Below are positions 1 to 10,100 of a stretch of DNA of 64,000 nt, piece after piece. Each line of letters begins with the position of its first letter. Position 1 is the first letter of the stretch. The position numbers were made by a program, and so were the translations under genes. Origin of the DNA: Drosophila pseudoobscura (Eukaryota; Arthropoda; Insecta; Diptera; Drosophilidae); assembly GCF_009870125.1 (NCBI RefSeq), contig NC_046683.1, forward strand, positions 61,767,869-61,831,868. Reading direction: 5' to 3'. Below the pieces are notes generated by a model, which saw only the letters and a program-made list of their open reading frames with translations, was not told the DNA's origin and did no database searches.

Positions 1-162
1 AATCGGAACAATCGCAAGCCCCATGTGGATGCGGATGTCCGGGCTATGGTCAGGCGAAACTTTACCCATGAGTATGACTTCTACTACTTCTGCAAGCAGC
101 GTCTCTATATGCAGTATATCGCCCTGAAACGCACAGAGTTGGAGCGTTACTCACATCCATAA
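1..162 (+). CDS. pip: pip cassette A, terminal exon only (partial)
   Basis: The window opens inside the last coding exon of a pipe-type sulfotransferase isoform. It reads in frame 1 from the first base as NRNNRKPHVDADVRAMVRRN and then FTHEYDFYYFCKQRLYMQY, ending in TAA at 160-162. The same ending recurs in the two downstream cassettes (NFTNEYEFYYFCKQRLYKQY at about 2.23 kb, NFTNEIEFYQFCRQRLHKQY at about 3.66 kb), so it is the C-terminal segment of a 2-O-sulfotransferase domain. AATAAA at 227-232 is a likely poly(A) signal. The first two exons of this cassette lie outside the window. Pipe is a Golgi heparan-sulfate-2-O-sulfotransferase homologue that sets embryonic dorsoventral polarity from ovarian follicle cells; which isoform this is cannot be told here. 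Confidence 0.88.
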   Translation, partial: NRNNRKPHVDADVRAMVRRNFTHEYDFYYFCKQRLYMQYIALKRTELERYSHP

Positions 163-332
163 GTTCTCTTCTAATTTTTTTTGACTGAATTTCCTTTAGT
201 TTTTGTTAGTTTCTCAGTAATTTATTAATAAAAAACTCAATAGACATTGTTACTAACCGTAGTTGAGAAATGTTAGCCTCCAAACTCATGGGAATCAGTA
301 GTTTAACCCCATGATATTACTGAAAACCCCAG

Positions 333-1114
333 CTCGCATCTCTGAGCAGCGAGAGGCTGAACAACACCCGACACGCACGGCTCGAGGTGGTCTTCTTCAA
401 CCGCGGCGCCAAGGTGGGTAGTGAGGCACTGATGCAGCTGACCGAGACGATGGCACCACTCAATAATATGACCGTGGTGACCAAGGGACCGATTGACATT
501 AATGCACGTATCCGTGCCCCCAGAGAGCGAATGCTTCAAGCTGTTTGGGTGGCGGATCTAGAGCCCGGAACTATCTACATCGAACACTGCAATTGGCTGG
601 ACTTTCACAGATATCAGCTGCCCAAGCCCATCTACATAAACATGGTTCGTGACCCCGTCGAGCGGATGATCAGCTGGTTCTACTACATCCGCAGTGGCTA
701 CCGTAATGCCATTATTCACAACCGTTTCCCCAACACGACCTTGAAATCGGAAAAGTGGTTTAAGAAGAGCTACAACCAATGCGTCCGCAGCGGTGATCCC
801 GAGTGTCAGTATGTGCCCGAGAGTATAAAGGACGCGGTTGGGGACTATAAGAGGCAATCGCTGTTCTACTGCGGCAACAATCGGAAGTGCCTGTAAGTAG
901 CCTCTAAGGGAGGATTTGACTACCTTTAGGAAAAAGACTTAGCTGAAAGTGTTTTCCAGGCCCTTTGACTCGCCTCACGCCATTCAGCTGGCCAAGAGGA
1001 ATGTGGAACGGGATTACGCAGTGGTGGGCAGCTGGGAGGATACCAATATAACCCTGGCCGTGCTCGAAGCATACATACCCAGATTCTTCAGGGGAGCCAG
1101 GCAGGTCTTTGAGT
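333..1114 (+). CDS. pip: pip cassette B: sulfotransferase exons 1 and 2
   Basis: Exon B1 is 333-892 (560 nt), entered in phase 0 after ..ccccag. Exon B2 is 960-1114 (155 nt), leaving one base. The protein shows the 5'-PAPS loop VVFFNRGAKVGSEAL with its lysine, the catalytic-type histidine in YIEHCNWLDF, and the 3'-phosphate motif NMVRDPVERMISWFYY. Exon lengths are identical to those of cassettes C and D, so splicing to the shared upstream pip exons would be interchangeable. I find no third exon of its own before cassette C starts at 1288. Exon B2 ends in the phase needed to splice to C's last exon at 2148. It is an alternative 3' module of pip, one of a tandem array, chosen by mutually exclusive splicing or by poly(A) site choice. 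Confidence 0.85.
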
Positions 1115-1287
1115 GTAGGTTGGCGTTGGCTAGCATTCTGTTTTGCTTGAACATTTTCCTCTGGGATTGCCTCTGGGATAATTAGTTTAGCATACACTAT
1201 CAAAAACTCTGTGTTTCATCCAGCCATATTCTTGTGCTTGTGTCTGTCTTTATTTTGGACCTCAGTACAAACCGAAAACCTTCCCAG

Positions 1288-2323
1288 CTACGACGAGTCA
1301 GACCAATTTATCTGAACAATACACGATTTGCCGGCCTTGAGGTGATCGTCTTCAATCGCCCAACCCGAGTGTGCACAGAGCAAATGATGCCCCTACTGCG
1401 GCAGCTCTCTACCATGAACGACATGAATGTGGTGCTCAATGGACCAGTGCGAACCATGAACCGAACCCGCACCGAGAAGCAACAGGAGACCGAAATTGCT
1501 TGGACAACCGAATTAGAGAGTGGAACGCTCTATATAGCCCATTCCAATTGGCTGGACTTTAAGTCGTTCGGTTACAAGAAGCCCATATACCTGTCGATGG
1601 TGAGAGATCCCATAGATCGTGTGGTGCACGACTATTATAAGCGTCATTCGAGGACGAAGCGTCAGATCTATCGCCGCATGTTTCCAGGACAACGTGAGAG
1701 ACCCGAAGAATGGTACCTCCAGAGCTTTAATCAGTGCGTTCGAAACGGCAGCCCAGAGTGCCAGTTTATCCAGCACTCGGTCACGGACTATGTGGAGGAC
1801 TTCAAGAGGCAGTCACTATTCTTCTGCGGCAATCATCTGAATTGTTTGTGAGTAGAGTGGGAAATCAAGGATCAACTGAAGTGTGGTTATGTCTATCCCA
1901 TCTGTAGACCCTTCAACTCGCCCCATGCTGTCCAAGAGGCGAAAAGTCGTGTGGAGAAGGAGTACTCTGTGGTGGGAACTTGGGAGGAGAAAAACATTAC
2001 CCTGACCGTTCTGGAGAAGTATGTCCCTAGGTTCTTCAATCACGCTCGCTTTCTGTACAAGTGTAGGTAGTCCCAGAGGTTTAAAGTGTTCAAGCAGCTC
2101 AAGTACCCCCCAAGTGGCATTATACTATATGGAATATCCTCTTTCAGTGCACAGTAATAGCATACGAAACCGGAATCGCAACAATCGCAAGCCCCGCGTA
2201 GATCCAGACGTTAGGGAAATGGTGAGACGGAACTTTACCAATGAGTATGAGTTCTATTATTTCTGCAAGCAGCGTCTGTACAAACAATATTTGGCCCTGC
2301 AACTCGAAGATAATCTTCGCTAA
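1288..2323 (+). CDS. pip: pip cassette C: three exons, altered PAPS loop
   Basis: Exons are 1288-1847 (560 nt), 1908-2062 (155 nt) and 2148-2323 (terminal, TAA at 2321-2323), with AATAAA at 2386-2391. Exon 1 is entered in phase 0 after ttcccag, matching B and D. The 3'-phosphate motif is present (SMVRDPIDRVVHDYY) and so is the histidine in YIAHSNWLDF. The 5'-PAPS loop, however, reads VIVFNRPTRVCTEQM, where the family has NRxxKxGS: the lysine is arginine and the Gly-Ser is Cys-Thr. The second exon keeps the PFNSPHAV..V.KEYSVVGTWEE block and the third keeps the NFTNEYEFYYFCKQRL ending. The frame is open throughout, so it looks expressed, but sulfotransferase activity is doubtful. It could act as a non-catalytic partner or be on the way to decay. 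Confidence 0.85.
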
Positions 2324-2582
2324 GGAAATACATACTTCGACTCAATATTAACCAAAGAATTTTTAGAATGTTCTCATATCTTCCAAATAAATACAGTTGG
2401 TGCCAAAACAATTGTGTCTTTTATTAGGTGTAAGAAAAATCTCTTAGGTCAAGACCCCCCTTAATACCCCTTTATGCATATCAAACACCAAGGATCTGCA
2501 GGTAAATAATGAGAGGAAAAAAAAGATGACACAAATGTGAGATCCTAGTTTTATTCGAACCAAACGCTTTCTCCATTCACAG

Positions 2583-3790
2583 ATGTCGTCGCTCAATGTT
2601 CGGGACCTGAACAACACCCGGAAGGCGCAAATGGAATTGGTGTTCTTCAATCGAGTGCCAAAGGTTGGCAGTCAGACATTTATGGAGCTCCTCCGACGCC
2701 TATCTGAGCGTAACAACTTTCAATTCCATCGCGATGCAGTACAAAAGGTGGAGACCATCCGCCTGGCCGAGGATCAGCAGCAGGAAATGGCCGAGGTTAT
2801 CAGTGAGCTGCCCGAGCCCTCGGTCTTCATCAAGCACGTGTGCTTCACCAATTTCACCAAGTTCAATCTGCCCAAGCCGATCTATCTGAATGTGGTGCGC
2901 GATCCAGTCGAGCGCGTTATCAGCTGGTTTTACTACGTGAGGGCTCCCTGGTACTTTGTGGAACGTAAAGCTGCCTTTCCCGATCTACCGCTGCCACACC
3001 CGGCATGGCTGAAGAAGGACTTTGAAACGTGTGTCCTGAGCGGAGATCAGGAGTGCACCTATACACAAGGTGTCACTGTGGAGGGCATTGGCGATCATCG
3101 CCGCCAGAGCCTGTTCTTCTGCGGCCATGACTACGAGTGCACGTGAGTGCTGCCGCCGATCCCAAGCTATCTGAAACTAATCATCTTTCTGTATACGTTG
3201 CAGTCCCTTTAATACGGTGGGTGCCTTGGAGAAGGCCAAATTTGCTGTGGAACAGCAATATGCTGTTGTTGGGGTGCTCGAAGATCTCAATACAACGCTC
3301 TCTGTGCTGGAAAAGTATGTGCCACGATTCTTTGAGGGCGTCCGCGATATATATGCAAGTAAGTTGTCGAATAACGAGATCATAAAAACTGGGAAAACAT
3401 TTGCAGAGTGAACGAACCTTAATTGAAGTGTATGAAAAACGATCCCACTCAGCTGGCACATTCAGACACATTCTTTGTGCACGAATCAGCGCAATAAATG
3501 CGCGCCCCTTGAGTTCGTCACATCAGAACTTGATACATCCATGTAACCACAGCTCTGTATAAACTTCTCGTCTTACAGCTAGTGCCGAGTACCTAACGAA
3601 GATCAACAAGAATAACTTCAAGCCACCCGTCAGCGAGAGTGTGAAGGATATAGTGAGACGCAACTTCACCAACGAGATCGAGTTCTATCAGTTCTGTCGC
3701 CAGAGGCTCCACAAACAATATCTGGCCGCCCATCTGCCACAGCGCATTATCACAGACTCGGCACATCAGCCCGGCCTTGGTGGTAATTAG
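2583..3790 (+). CDS. pip: pip cassette D: last sulfotransferase isoform
   Basis: Exons are 2583-3142 (560 nt), 3204-3358 (155 nt) and 3579-3790 (TAG at 3788-3790). The first exon follows ttcacag and begins in phase 0. The 5'-PAPS loop is intact (VFFNRVPKVGSQTF), as are the histidine (FIKHVCFTNF) and the 3'-phosphate motif (LNVVRDPVERVISWFYY). Of the cassettes seen, this is the closest to canonical heparan sulfate 2-O-sulfotransferase. The terminal exon is longer than C's and ends QPGLGGN. AATAAA at 4088-4093 is a plausible poly(A) signal, so this is the 3' end of the whole pip locus. The common N-terminal exons, with the transmembrane anchor, must lie upstream of the window. Confidence 0.88.
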
Positions 3791-4318
3791 GATCAAATAT
3801 TGCAAATGCATTGTATAGACGAACAAACAAACACTCAAAATTATACTCGAAACTGTAGTCAGCTAAGAAGTTCCACCCATTATCGTATGTTGTAGCAAAT
3901 TAATTGTTTTCTCTTGTGTATATTTCAAATTGGTTATCAAAAATACATCTTATATTTATATTGATTAGTGTGTACTTAAGGTTAGAAAGACCTGAATTCG
4001 AATTGTGATGTCTTCAAGTGAACTGTTGAAATTTTTGTGTTAGTATTCTAGTTTTAAGAAAACGTATGATGATAGAATGTACTAAATAATAAATGATTGT
4101 TCTAAGAACACTTCGGCTTTGGACTCTGTTTGTTGTCGAACGGGGAATACAATCAATAATAAAACTGAGTTTTGTTCTTCAATCAATGTCTAAAAAAAGT
4201 GTCAAGAGTAACACAAGAATACATACTAGGCAAACAGAAACATAAAAATGGAACATAAAAAACAACGAAAATTTCTCTCAATTCTTAGAAATTATTGTGA
4301 AGATTCTGCTGCGCATTT
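3791..4318. other. pip 3' UTR and intergenic gap
   Basis: AT-rich tail after the last pip stop codon, with AATAAA signals near 4088 and 4160. I see no coding exon. The 3' end of the oppositely oriented SAMHD1-like gene starts at 4319, so the two genes converge. Confidence 0.6.
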
Positions 4319-6001
4319 TCATTCTAATGTAAAGCACTTGTTGAATGTTGTTGCACTCAGACATCGATTGATTTTACGCTTCTTGCTATAAATAAAACAA
4401 AGAAATCACAAGTCATTTCAGAATAATAATAGAGGTAGTTTTTCATACCGCTTATCGCCATACAAAGCGAAAGCCTTATCGGGCTTCATAGTACTGCCAG
4501 GTCCCTCGATGATTCTGCTAACGGGTAAGGCATTGGCACCTAAACAATCGAGAGATGGCAGTTCGACAACGCGTTGAGGCTCACGGATATATGCGGCCAT
4601 TGGATCATTTTTGACCATCTCCAGGATATGGTCATCATCCAGATTCAACCAGCCAGCGTCCTTGGATCGAAGGTCAAACATCTGCGGCGCCAGACGCTGT
4701 ACCAAATCCACGAAGATCTTTTCTGCAGCTGCATTTTTTGGATGCTGATAGGCCTCAACATGGAGACGCGCTCGTGCCGCGAACAAAGTATAGATGCGAT
4801 GATAGTCATCATAACGATACTCAATACGTTGGCCGTCCTGTGATATGCGTGATTTAAGAAATATATTATCAAAGTCCATCTCTTCAGGGCCGAGTATTTT
4901 GAGGCGTTTGTTGTCGCGTCGGAGGTAGTCCCACTTGTCCACATCCAAGCCGCAGCGATTATTGTGCACGATGTCAAAGATGTAGGCATGCCCCATCATT
5001 GGAAAGTTCAGGTACTCAGTGTCGCCCAATATTAATGCCTTTATTAGCCGTACTCCACGGCCACTACCTTCATCCCGCAAAGCCACAAGCTCCGGGTGGC
5101 GGGCATCATTGAATATGCGATCCACGCAGTCCAGAGCATTTTCCTCGTGCTATTGAATGAAAAGAACAAGAAAAAATGCAAAAAATAATAATACAAGTTC
5201 GTCCAAGACCACGAATCTTACATTGAATTTGTTATGGGAAGCTTTTTCCCAGGCATGCGACATCGGTCCGTGACCGATGTCGTGCAGGAGAGCTGCTATC
5301 TCTACCGCCTTTCGACACCAATCGGGCAGCTTAGTCTCATATTTAGAGTTGCGCTCAATGGCTCTCAAGTGCTCCTGGGCGCTTTTGTAGGTGCTGGAAG
5401 AGATCGGCTTCAGAATTAGGTCGAAATTATTGTGTGTTTGTGAGGCTTACCCCAAACAATGATCGTAGCGTTTCTGATTAGCATGTGGTGCTATCACCCA
5501 CGCCACTAGGCCTAGCTGATGAATCTTCTTCAGGCGTTGAAACAGCGGGTGCTCCACAATCTCCTGTATGTGGCTCGGCAGCTCAATAACTCCGTGCACC
5601 TCATCTTCGATAAGCATCTGAAAAGGTGGGACTTTAGACTTGCTAACTGGTTCTTTATAAACTCTAATAAATATATATATAAATCTTAGCGGCTTATAAG
5701 ATCAAGCTCATGCTACTGCCGCGACTGTCTAGCTCTAACTGATAGGAATGGGTTTCCCCCAAGTAAAGAAACTGTCACAGATAAACCCATTTTCTGACAC
5801 CACTCAGCTACACGGCACGCATACTAATGCCACAGCGCAGCTGAGGGACGCTACAGCTGGGCCGCTACCATGGCAACCACTTACATACGGGAGTACTGAA
5901 TGCAGGGGAGCTTGCTGGTGCAACAGTTGTTGTTGTTGCTGGCATGGTTGTTGGGCGCCATGGTCACGGTAGTCCCCGGAAAGTATAAGGCTGGCGGACA
6001 T
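4319..6001 (-). CDS. SAMHD1-like HD-domain dNTP triphosphohydrolase
   Basis: Five exons fit without a frame break: 6001-5885, 5617-5451, 5393-5222, 5149-4449 and 4385-4319, giving 407 aa. Exon 1 starts [13 protein letters not shown] and has a glutamine run. The core matches SAMHD1 in order: a [12 protein letters not shown] entry, then [11 protein letters not shown], the metal-binding RYDH, the HD pair in [16 protein letters not shown], then [13 protein letters not shown], and the last metal aspartate in [21 protein letters not shown]1 enzymes cleave dNTPs to deoxynucleoside and triphosphate in the nucleus. There is no SAM domain, and the protein is shorter than the ~626-aa human one. The last exon adds a basic KRKKRK stretch like a nuclear localisation signal. 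If the final 63-nt intron is retained, the protein instead ends in LPLLLF. The promoter region (about 6.1-6.25 kb) carries an M1BP site. Confidence 0.8.
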
Positions 6002-6147
6002 TCTGAATGGATTCCCGTTTCTTGTTCGAACGATTGCGCGACCGAAACACAAGCCAAGCCACGGACACGACGTTTTGACGGCTTCCTCAAACTTTCAATT
6101 TATTAATGTCATCAGAAACTTGCAAAAAAAAAAAATATATGAATATG

Positions 6148-6245
6148 TAACCAGTGTGACCGCGAATTTATTGATAAAGAAAAACCGTATGACCCTCAAT
6201 ATATACCAAAATATACCGTCTCATTTTCAAAATATACCGTAAATA
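6148..6245 (-). promoter_or_regulatory. M1BP and Ohler-6-like promoter motifs of the SAMHD1-like gene
   Basis: CCAGTGTGACCG near 6150-6161 is the reverse complement of the Drosophila core-promoter motif 1 (YGGTCACACTR), bound by M1BP. Just beyond it, ATATACC boxes recur (ATATACCAAAATATACC at about 6200, then TCTCATTTTCAAAATATACC), resembling Ohler motif 6 (GTATATTT). Both motifs mark housekeeping promoters, and they lie about 150-250 bp upstream of the start codon. Confidence 0.55.
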
Positions 6246-6248
6246 TGC

Positions 6249-7170
6249 CGAACTTACTACATCTTAGTGTAGTTGAAATGTAGCAGAATTCAAAAATCTC
6301 CGTTATTTAAACAGAATAACAATAATAATTATTATATTTATTATTACTCTTGTAAGTCCATCCTATCTTTACTTATCTTTAGTTAAACTTACTGTCTGAA
6401 AAGCGATAAAATTCCTTCTTTCACTGGTCGACAATGGCTTAATCGTTCTCTGTCCATTACTAGCTCCATTACTCCATTACTAGACCTCCAGCCTTGAACA
6501 CGTAATTTTATCCGATTAATGAATAACTTTTTATATGACTGGCTAATTTTAGGGACTCCCTCTTTTTTGATTGTGTCTAAAATTAGGTTTAAGCAGCAAA
6601 AGGTCAGCAAAAATGTACCTTTTTGACATGGTAACTACACGATAACTACAGATACAGTCGACTGGATAGTCGGTGGAGCTGCGCGCCAAAGTTGCATTTT
6701 TGGAAGGTCAATGCGTGATAAGAACATAAATGCAATCCAGGGATATGCATCAGTTGTTCTACGATTTGAGAGAACGGAAATGCAAAAACCTGCGAAGGAA
6801 AGTTTCTATACTCTATGTTCCTTAAAATAACTCTAAAAATGAAATTTAATAGTCTTCGTCCTTTGCGGGGGCGGAAAGGGGCTGATTATGTAACAGCTAC
6901 AGGATTTTGAAAGATGCAAGACAATCGATATTATAGGCAAGAAATTGTAAAGAGCATACTTTTGGGTGGAAAATGCATGTAAGTATTGGGGGCCATACCG
7001 TATCAATTTGTGTATTAAATATCATTCAATTTGTTTCTAGCAAAACAAAAATACAACAAACAAAGCAGTCTATGGCGGAAAACAGTACAAATTTTGCGAC
7101 CAAGTGTCTCTGTCGCGAATTGTCTTTACTACATCGTAGTGTAGTTGACATGTAGCAGAATTTGAAAATG
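6249..7170. repeat. Relics of dispersed repeats
   Basis: Three things are visible. A segment with TACTACATC-TAGTGTAGTTGA-ATGTAGCAGAATT occurs at about 6255-6296 and again at about 7130-7162. A copy of the interspersed family found at 36.4, 41.2, 42.9 and 43.1 kb lies at about 6480-6660. A short piece resembling the inside of the 56.7-kb element (CGTCCTTTGCGGGGGCGGAAAGG) is at about 6858-6880. No coding exon is convincing here. Confidence 0.5.
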
Positions 7171-10100
7171 TCTGCAACGTGTGTTTTGTATGGACCAGCA
7201 TGGACCGTTACTTCCTTATCATAAGCCGTATACCCGAATTGTTTTTCTTTATCGCTATATTAATTATATATGCGTGCCAATCGGGCGTGGAATCCCTCTT
7301 GATGATAGCGAAAAATATGGGAAAATCAAAATAAATCGAGTCGGTCCTGCGGCTTTAAGCATTAATCTCGGTGCCCACCGGTGATATCTGGTATATCTAG
7401 GTATATCATCTATCTATCTATCAATAATAATAGCTTGAAATGCTAACCGAAATGAGTTAATTTAGTTCATTCATTGTCTAAGAGTCTAATTAGAGACACC
7501 TGTGCCGAAATTTCCAACTAATTGCAGTTAATTTAACGTCATGTGATGAATAGAGCCGAATTTAAAGCAAATATTATTCGGGCTAGGTTTTCTGTCTCTC
7601 TGTCACACTAGGGGGCTATCCAGGGGGACCCGCACGAGAGGGGAGGTGGAGCTCAGGCGGAATTGAATTAGTTGTGGTTCAGAGCGCCGTCGCAGAGAAA
7701 TGAAAGCGAAAGTAGTCGCTAGTTGACCCACAGATGAAAATGGAACAGCAAAGAGAATACTGACAAATAAAGAGAGAAGAGAGCAGCAAAAGAGAGGGTG
7801 GTGGCCCGACCATGTGTTTGACTGCATTTGCATCTGTATCTGCAGCTGTATCTGCATCTGTATCTGCCTCAAAGAAATGCAATGCCCATGTAAATGGATC
7901 AAGAATTTGCAGCTACTGAAGCCCCGAAGTCAACGCACTTTAAAAATAATAATGAGCGGAATGTACCATACACAAATATGTGTGTATCTGTGTGTATACT
8001 CCTCTCAGTTACACTGGCCGGACTGCTGGCTAAAAAGAAAATAAAACAATTAATCGTAAAATGAAACAAACAACAAAATTGAACAAACAATTAAAGAATG
8101 CAAATATAAACCAAACAAAAATGTTCTGAAGAAACAAAACAAATACGATAGAAATGCCGGCTCCACACATGACGGACGGGCAACCGACCCCAGTAGAGGA
8201 GCGATAGAGATAGTCACAACTGAGAGCCAACTGAGAGAGAGACGCTAAAGGGAGAGTGCCCACAGCAAACAATTGCTGCACAGTGGGCCAAATTAGCAAT
8301 TGCGGTATGTGGAGTTGAATTTTAGAAACGTTAAACACAATTTTCTTTGGTTATTTTTCGTTTTTTCGCCATATGTACATAAAATTCAAATTCGCCGAAT
8401 ACATGGCGAAGTACACTTAGAACCCGTAGGAAGGTTGGATTCCACACATTTCAGCCACTGTGCCAATTGAGTCTTCAACATTCTCTCAATTGTTTGCCCC
8501 ACTGCGCTCTCTGGCGTAGCCACCCAAAAACCGCCCACAGAGACAAACACAGAGAGAGAGAGAGAGAGAGCGAATGAGAACCAGCAAGGCGACCTGGCAA
8601 GGTTGCAGCTTTTGGCGATACTGCCTCAGTTGCCACACGACAGGACGGCCAAACGGGCGATCCAAAACGAGATTCAAGAGAGGCCAAAGCCGCTTGCAGC
8701 TAAAACTAGATGTTCGACAAGTAAATGTATCTTTGAGATACAACGATATGAAAATTAATAATAATTAAAGCGCAGCGGCTCTCGCTTTCTCTGTGGGCTG
8801 TTTTTTTTTTTTTTGCACGAAAAGAACAGAAGCTGAAACGAGAAATAATACGCGAAATATTTCTCAAAAAATCTTTGGTATCTGTGTATCGGAGAAAAAA
8901 AAGAGGCCGCCCCGCCGCGCCATGCGGTTGTCGGCTGTCGACGCTCTGCTCTCGCCTCTCGGCCGCCAGTGGGCGAAAGACGCAACTGCTGCGACCTTGC
9001 AATGCCCTTGAATGACACTCTTATTGCGACCAAGTCGCCAATGTTGCCACTACAACGGGCGCTGCTGCCACGGCTGCCACTCAGCGCTGGCGCAAAATCA
9101 TAATAAAATAAAAATAAATATAAATATAAAATAAAAATACACAAAAACGGATTCCAAACCAAAACAAAAAAAAAATAAATAAAAACTTAAGATAACCGTG
9201 AAAATCTAAAAGATATTGTCCGATTTTCGTGTGCAGTCCGAGTGAATTTTTTTTGTAGATTGAGACCCTTCCTCTCAGAACCCTGAAACCAAAACACACA
9301 CCGAGTCCTTATCAAAACCAAAGCCTTAACCCAAATCAAAAACTTTTGAATGGAACGCGAGTGAAAAGATATAGTAGAAAACTATCCGGTTTATTTTTTT
9401 TTTCAAATTGAAATAAACAATTTTTTTCTCTTAAAATAAATGAACTGCAGAAATAAATGAAATAAAACATATCTGAAAAAAATACAAAAATTCCATTCAA
9501 GGAAAGTGTTATCTAAGCAACTAACGCCCTCTGGTGGCCACCAAACTCAAAAGTGAAGGTGTATATGTGTGTGTGTGAAAGTGAGTGAAAGTGAAAGTTC
9601 ACGTTCAGACGCAATCCTTCGGTGACCTTTCGCCCCACATATTGGGTCACTTTCTTGGACGACTACATAACGACAAAAAGGCACGCAATACCTAAAAGGC
9701 CGCCCGCCACATTTATAGTATGCTATATAGAGAATTGGTATATGTAGGCGATATTTATGCGACAGCTTTTGACAACTAATTCTTTTTTTTTATTGCTACG
9801 CCTGTGCGAGAGCGAGAAGAACTTTGGCAAAGGCCAAAAAAGGAACGCCTTGGAATTATATTAAAACTACAGGTTGGTAATCATTCCATCATATTTCCTA
9901 CAATATATGTACATACATAAATAAGGTGGAAGCATAATTAAGTGCGTGTTCTAGATATATGTATGATGATGTGGTATATGCCAAACGATTGCGTGATAAT
10001 TCTTGCTTGCTCTTTTTGCAATTACCATGTGCGTGTATCCATGAGATACATTTGACATTGATTGTGGCATCTAAAGTCATTGCGCTGGAAGCTGAACCAA

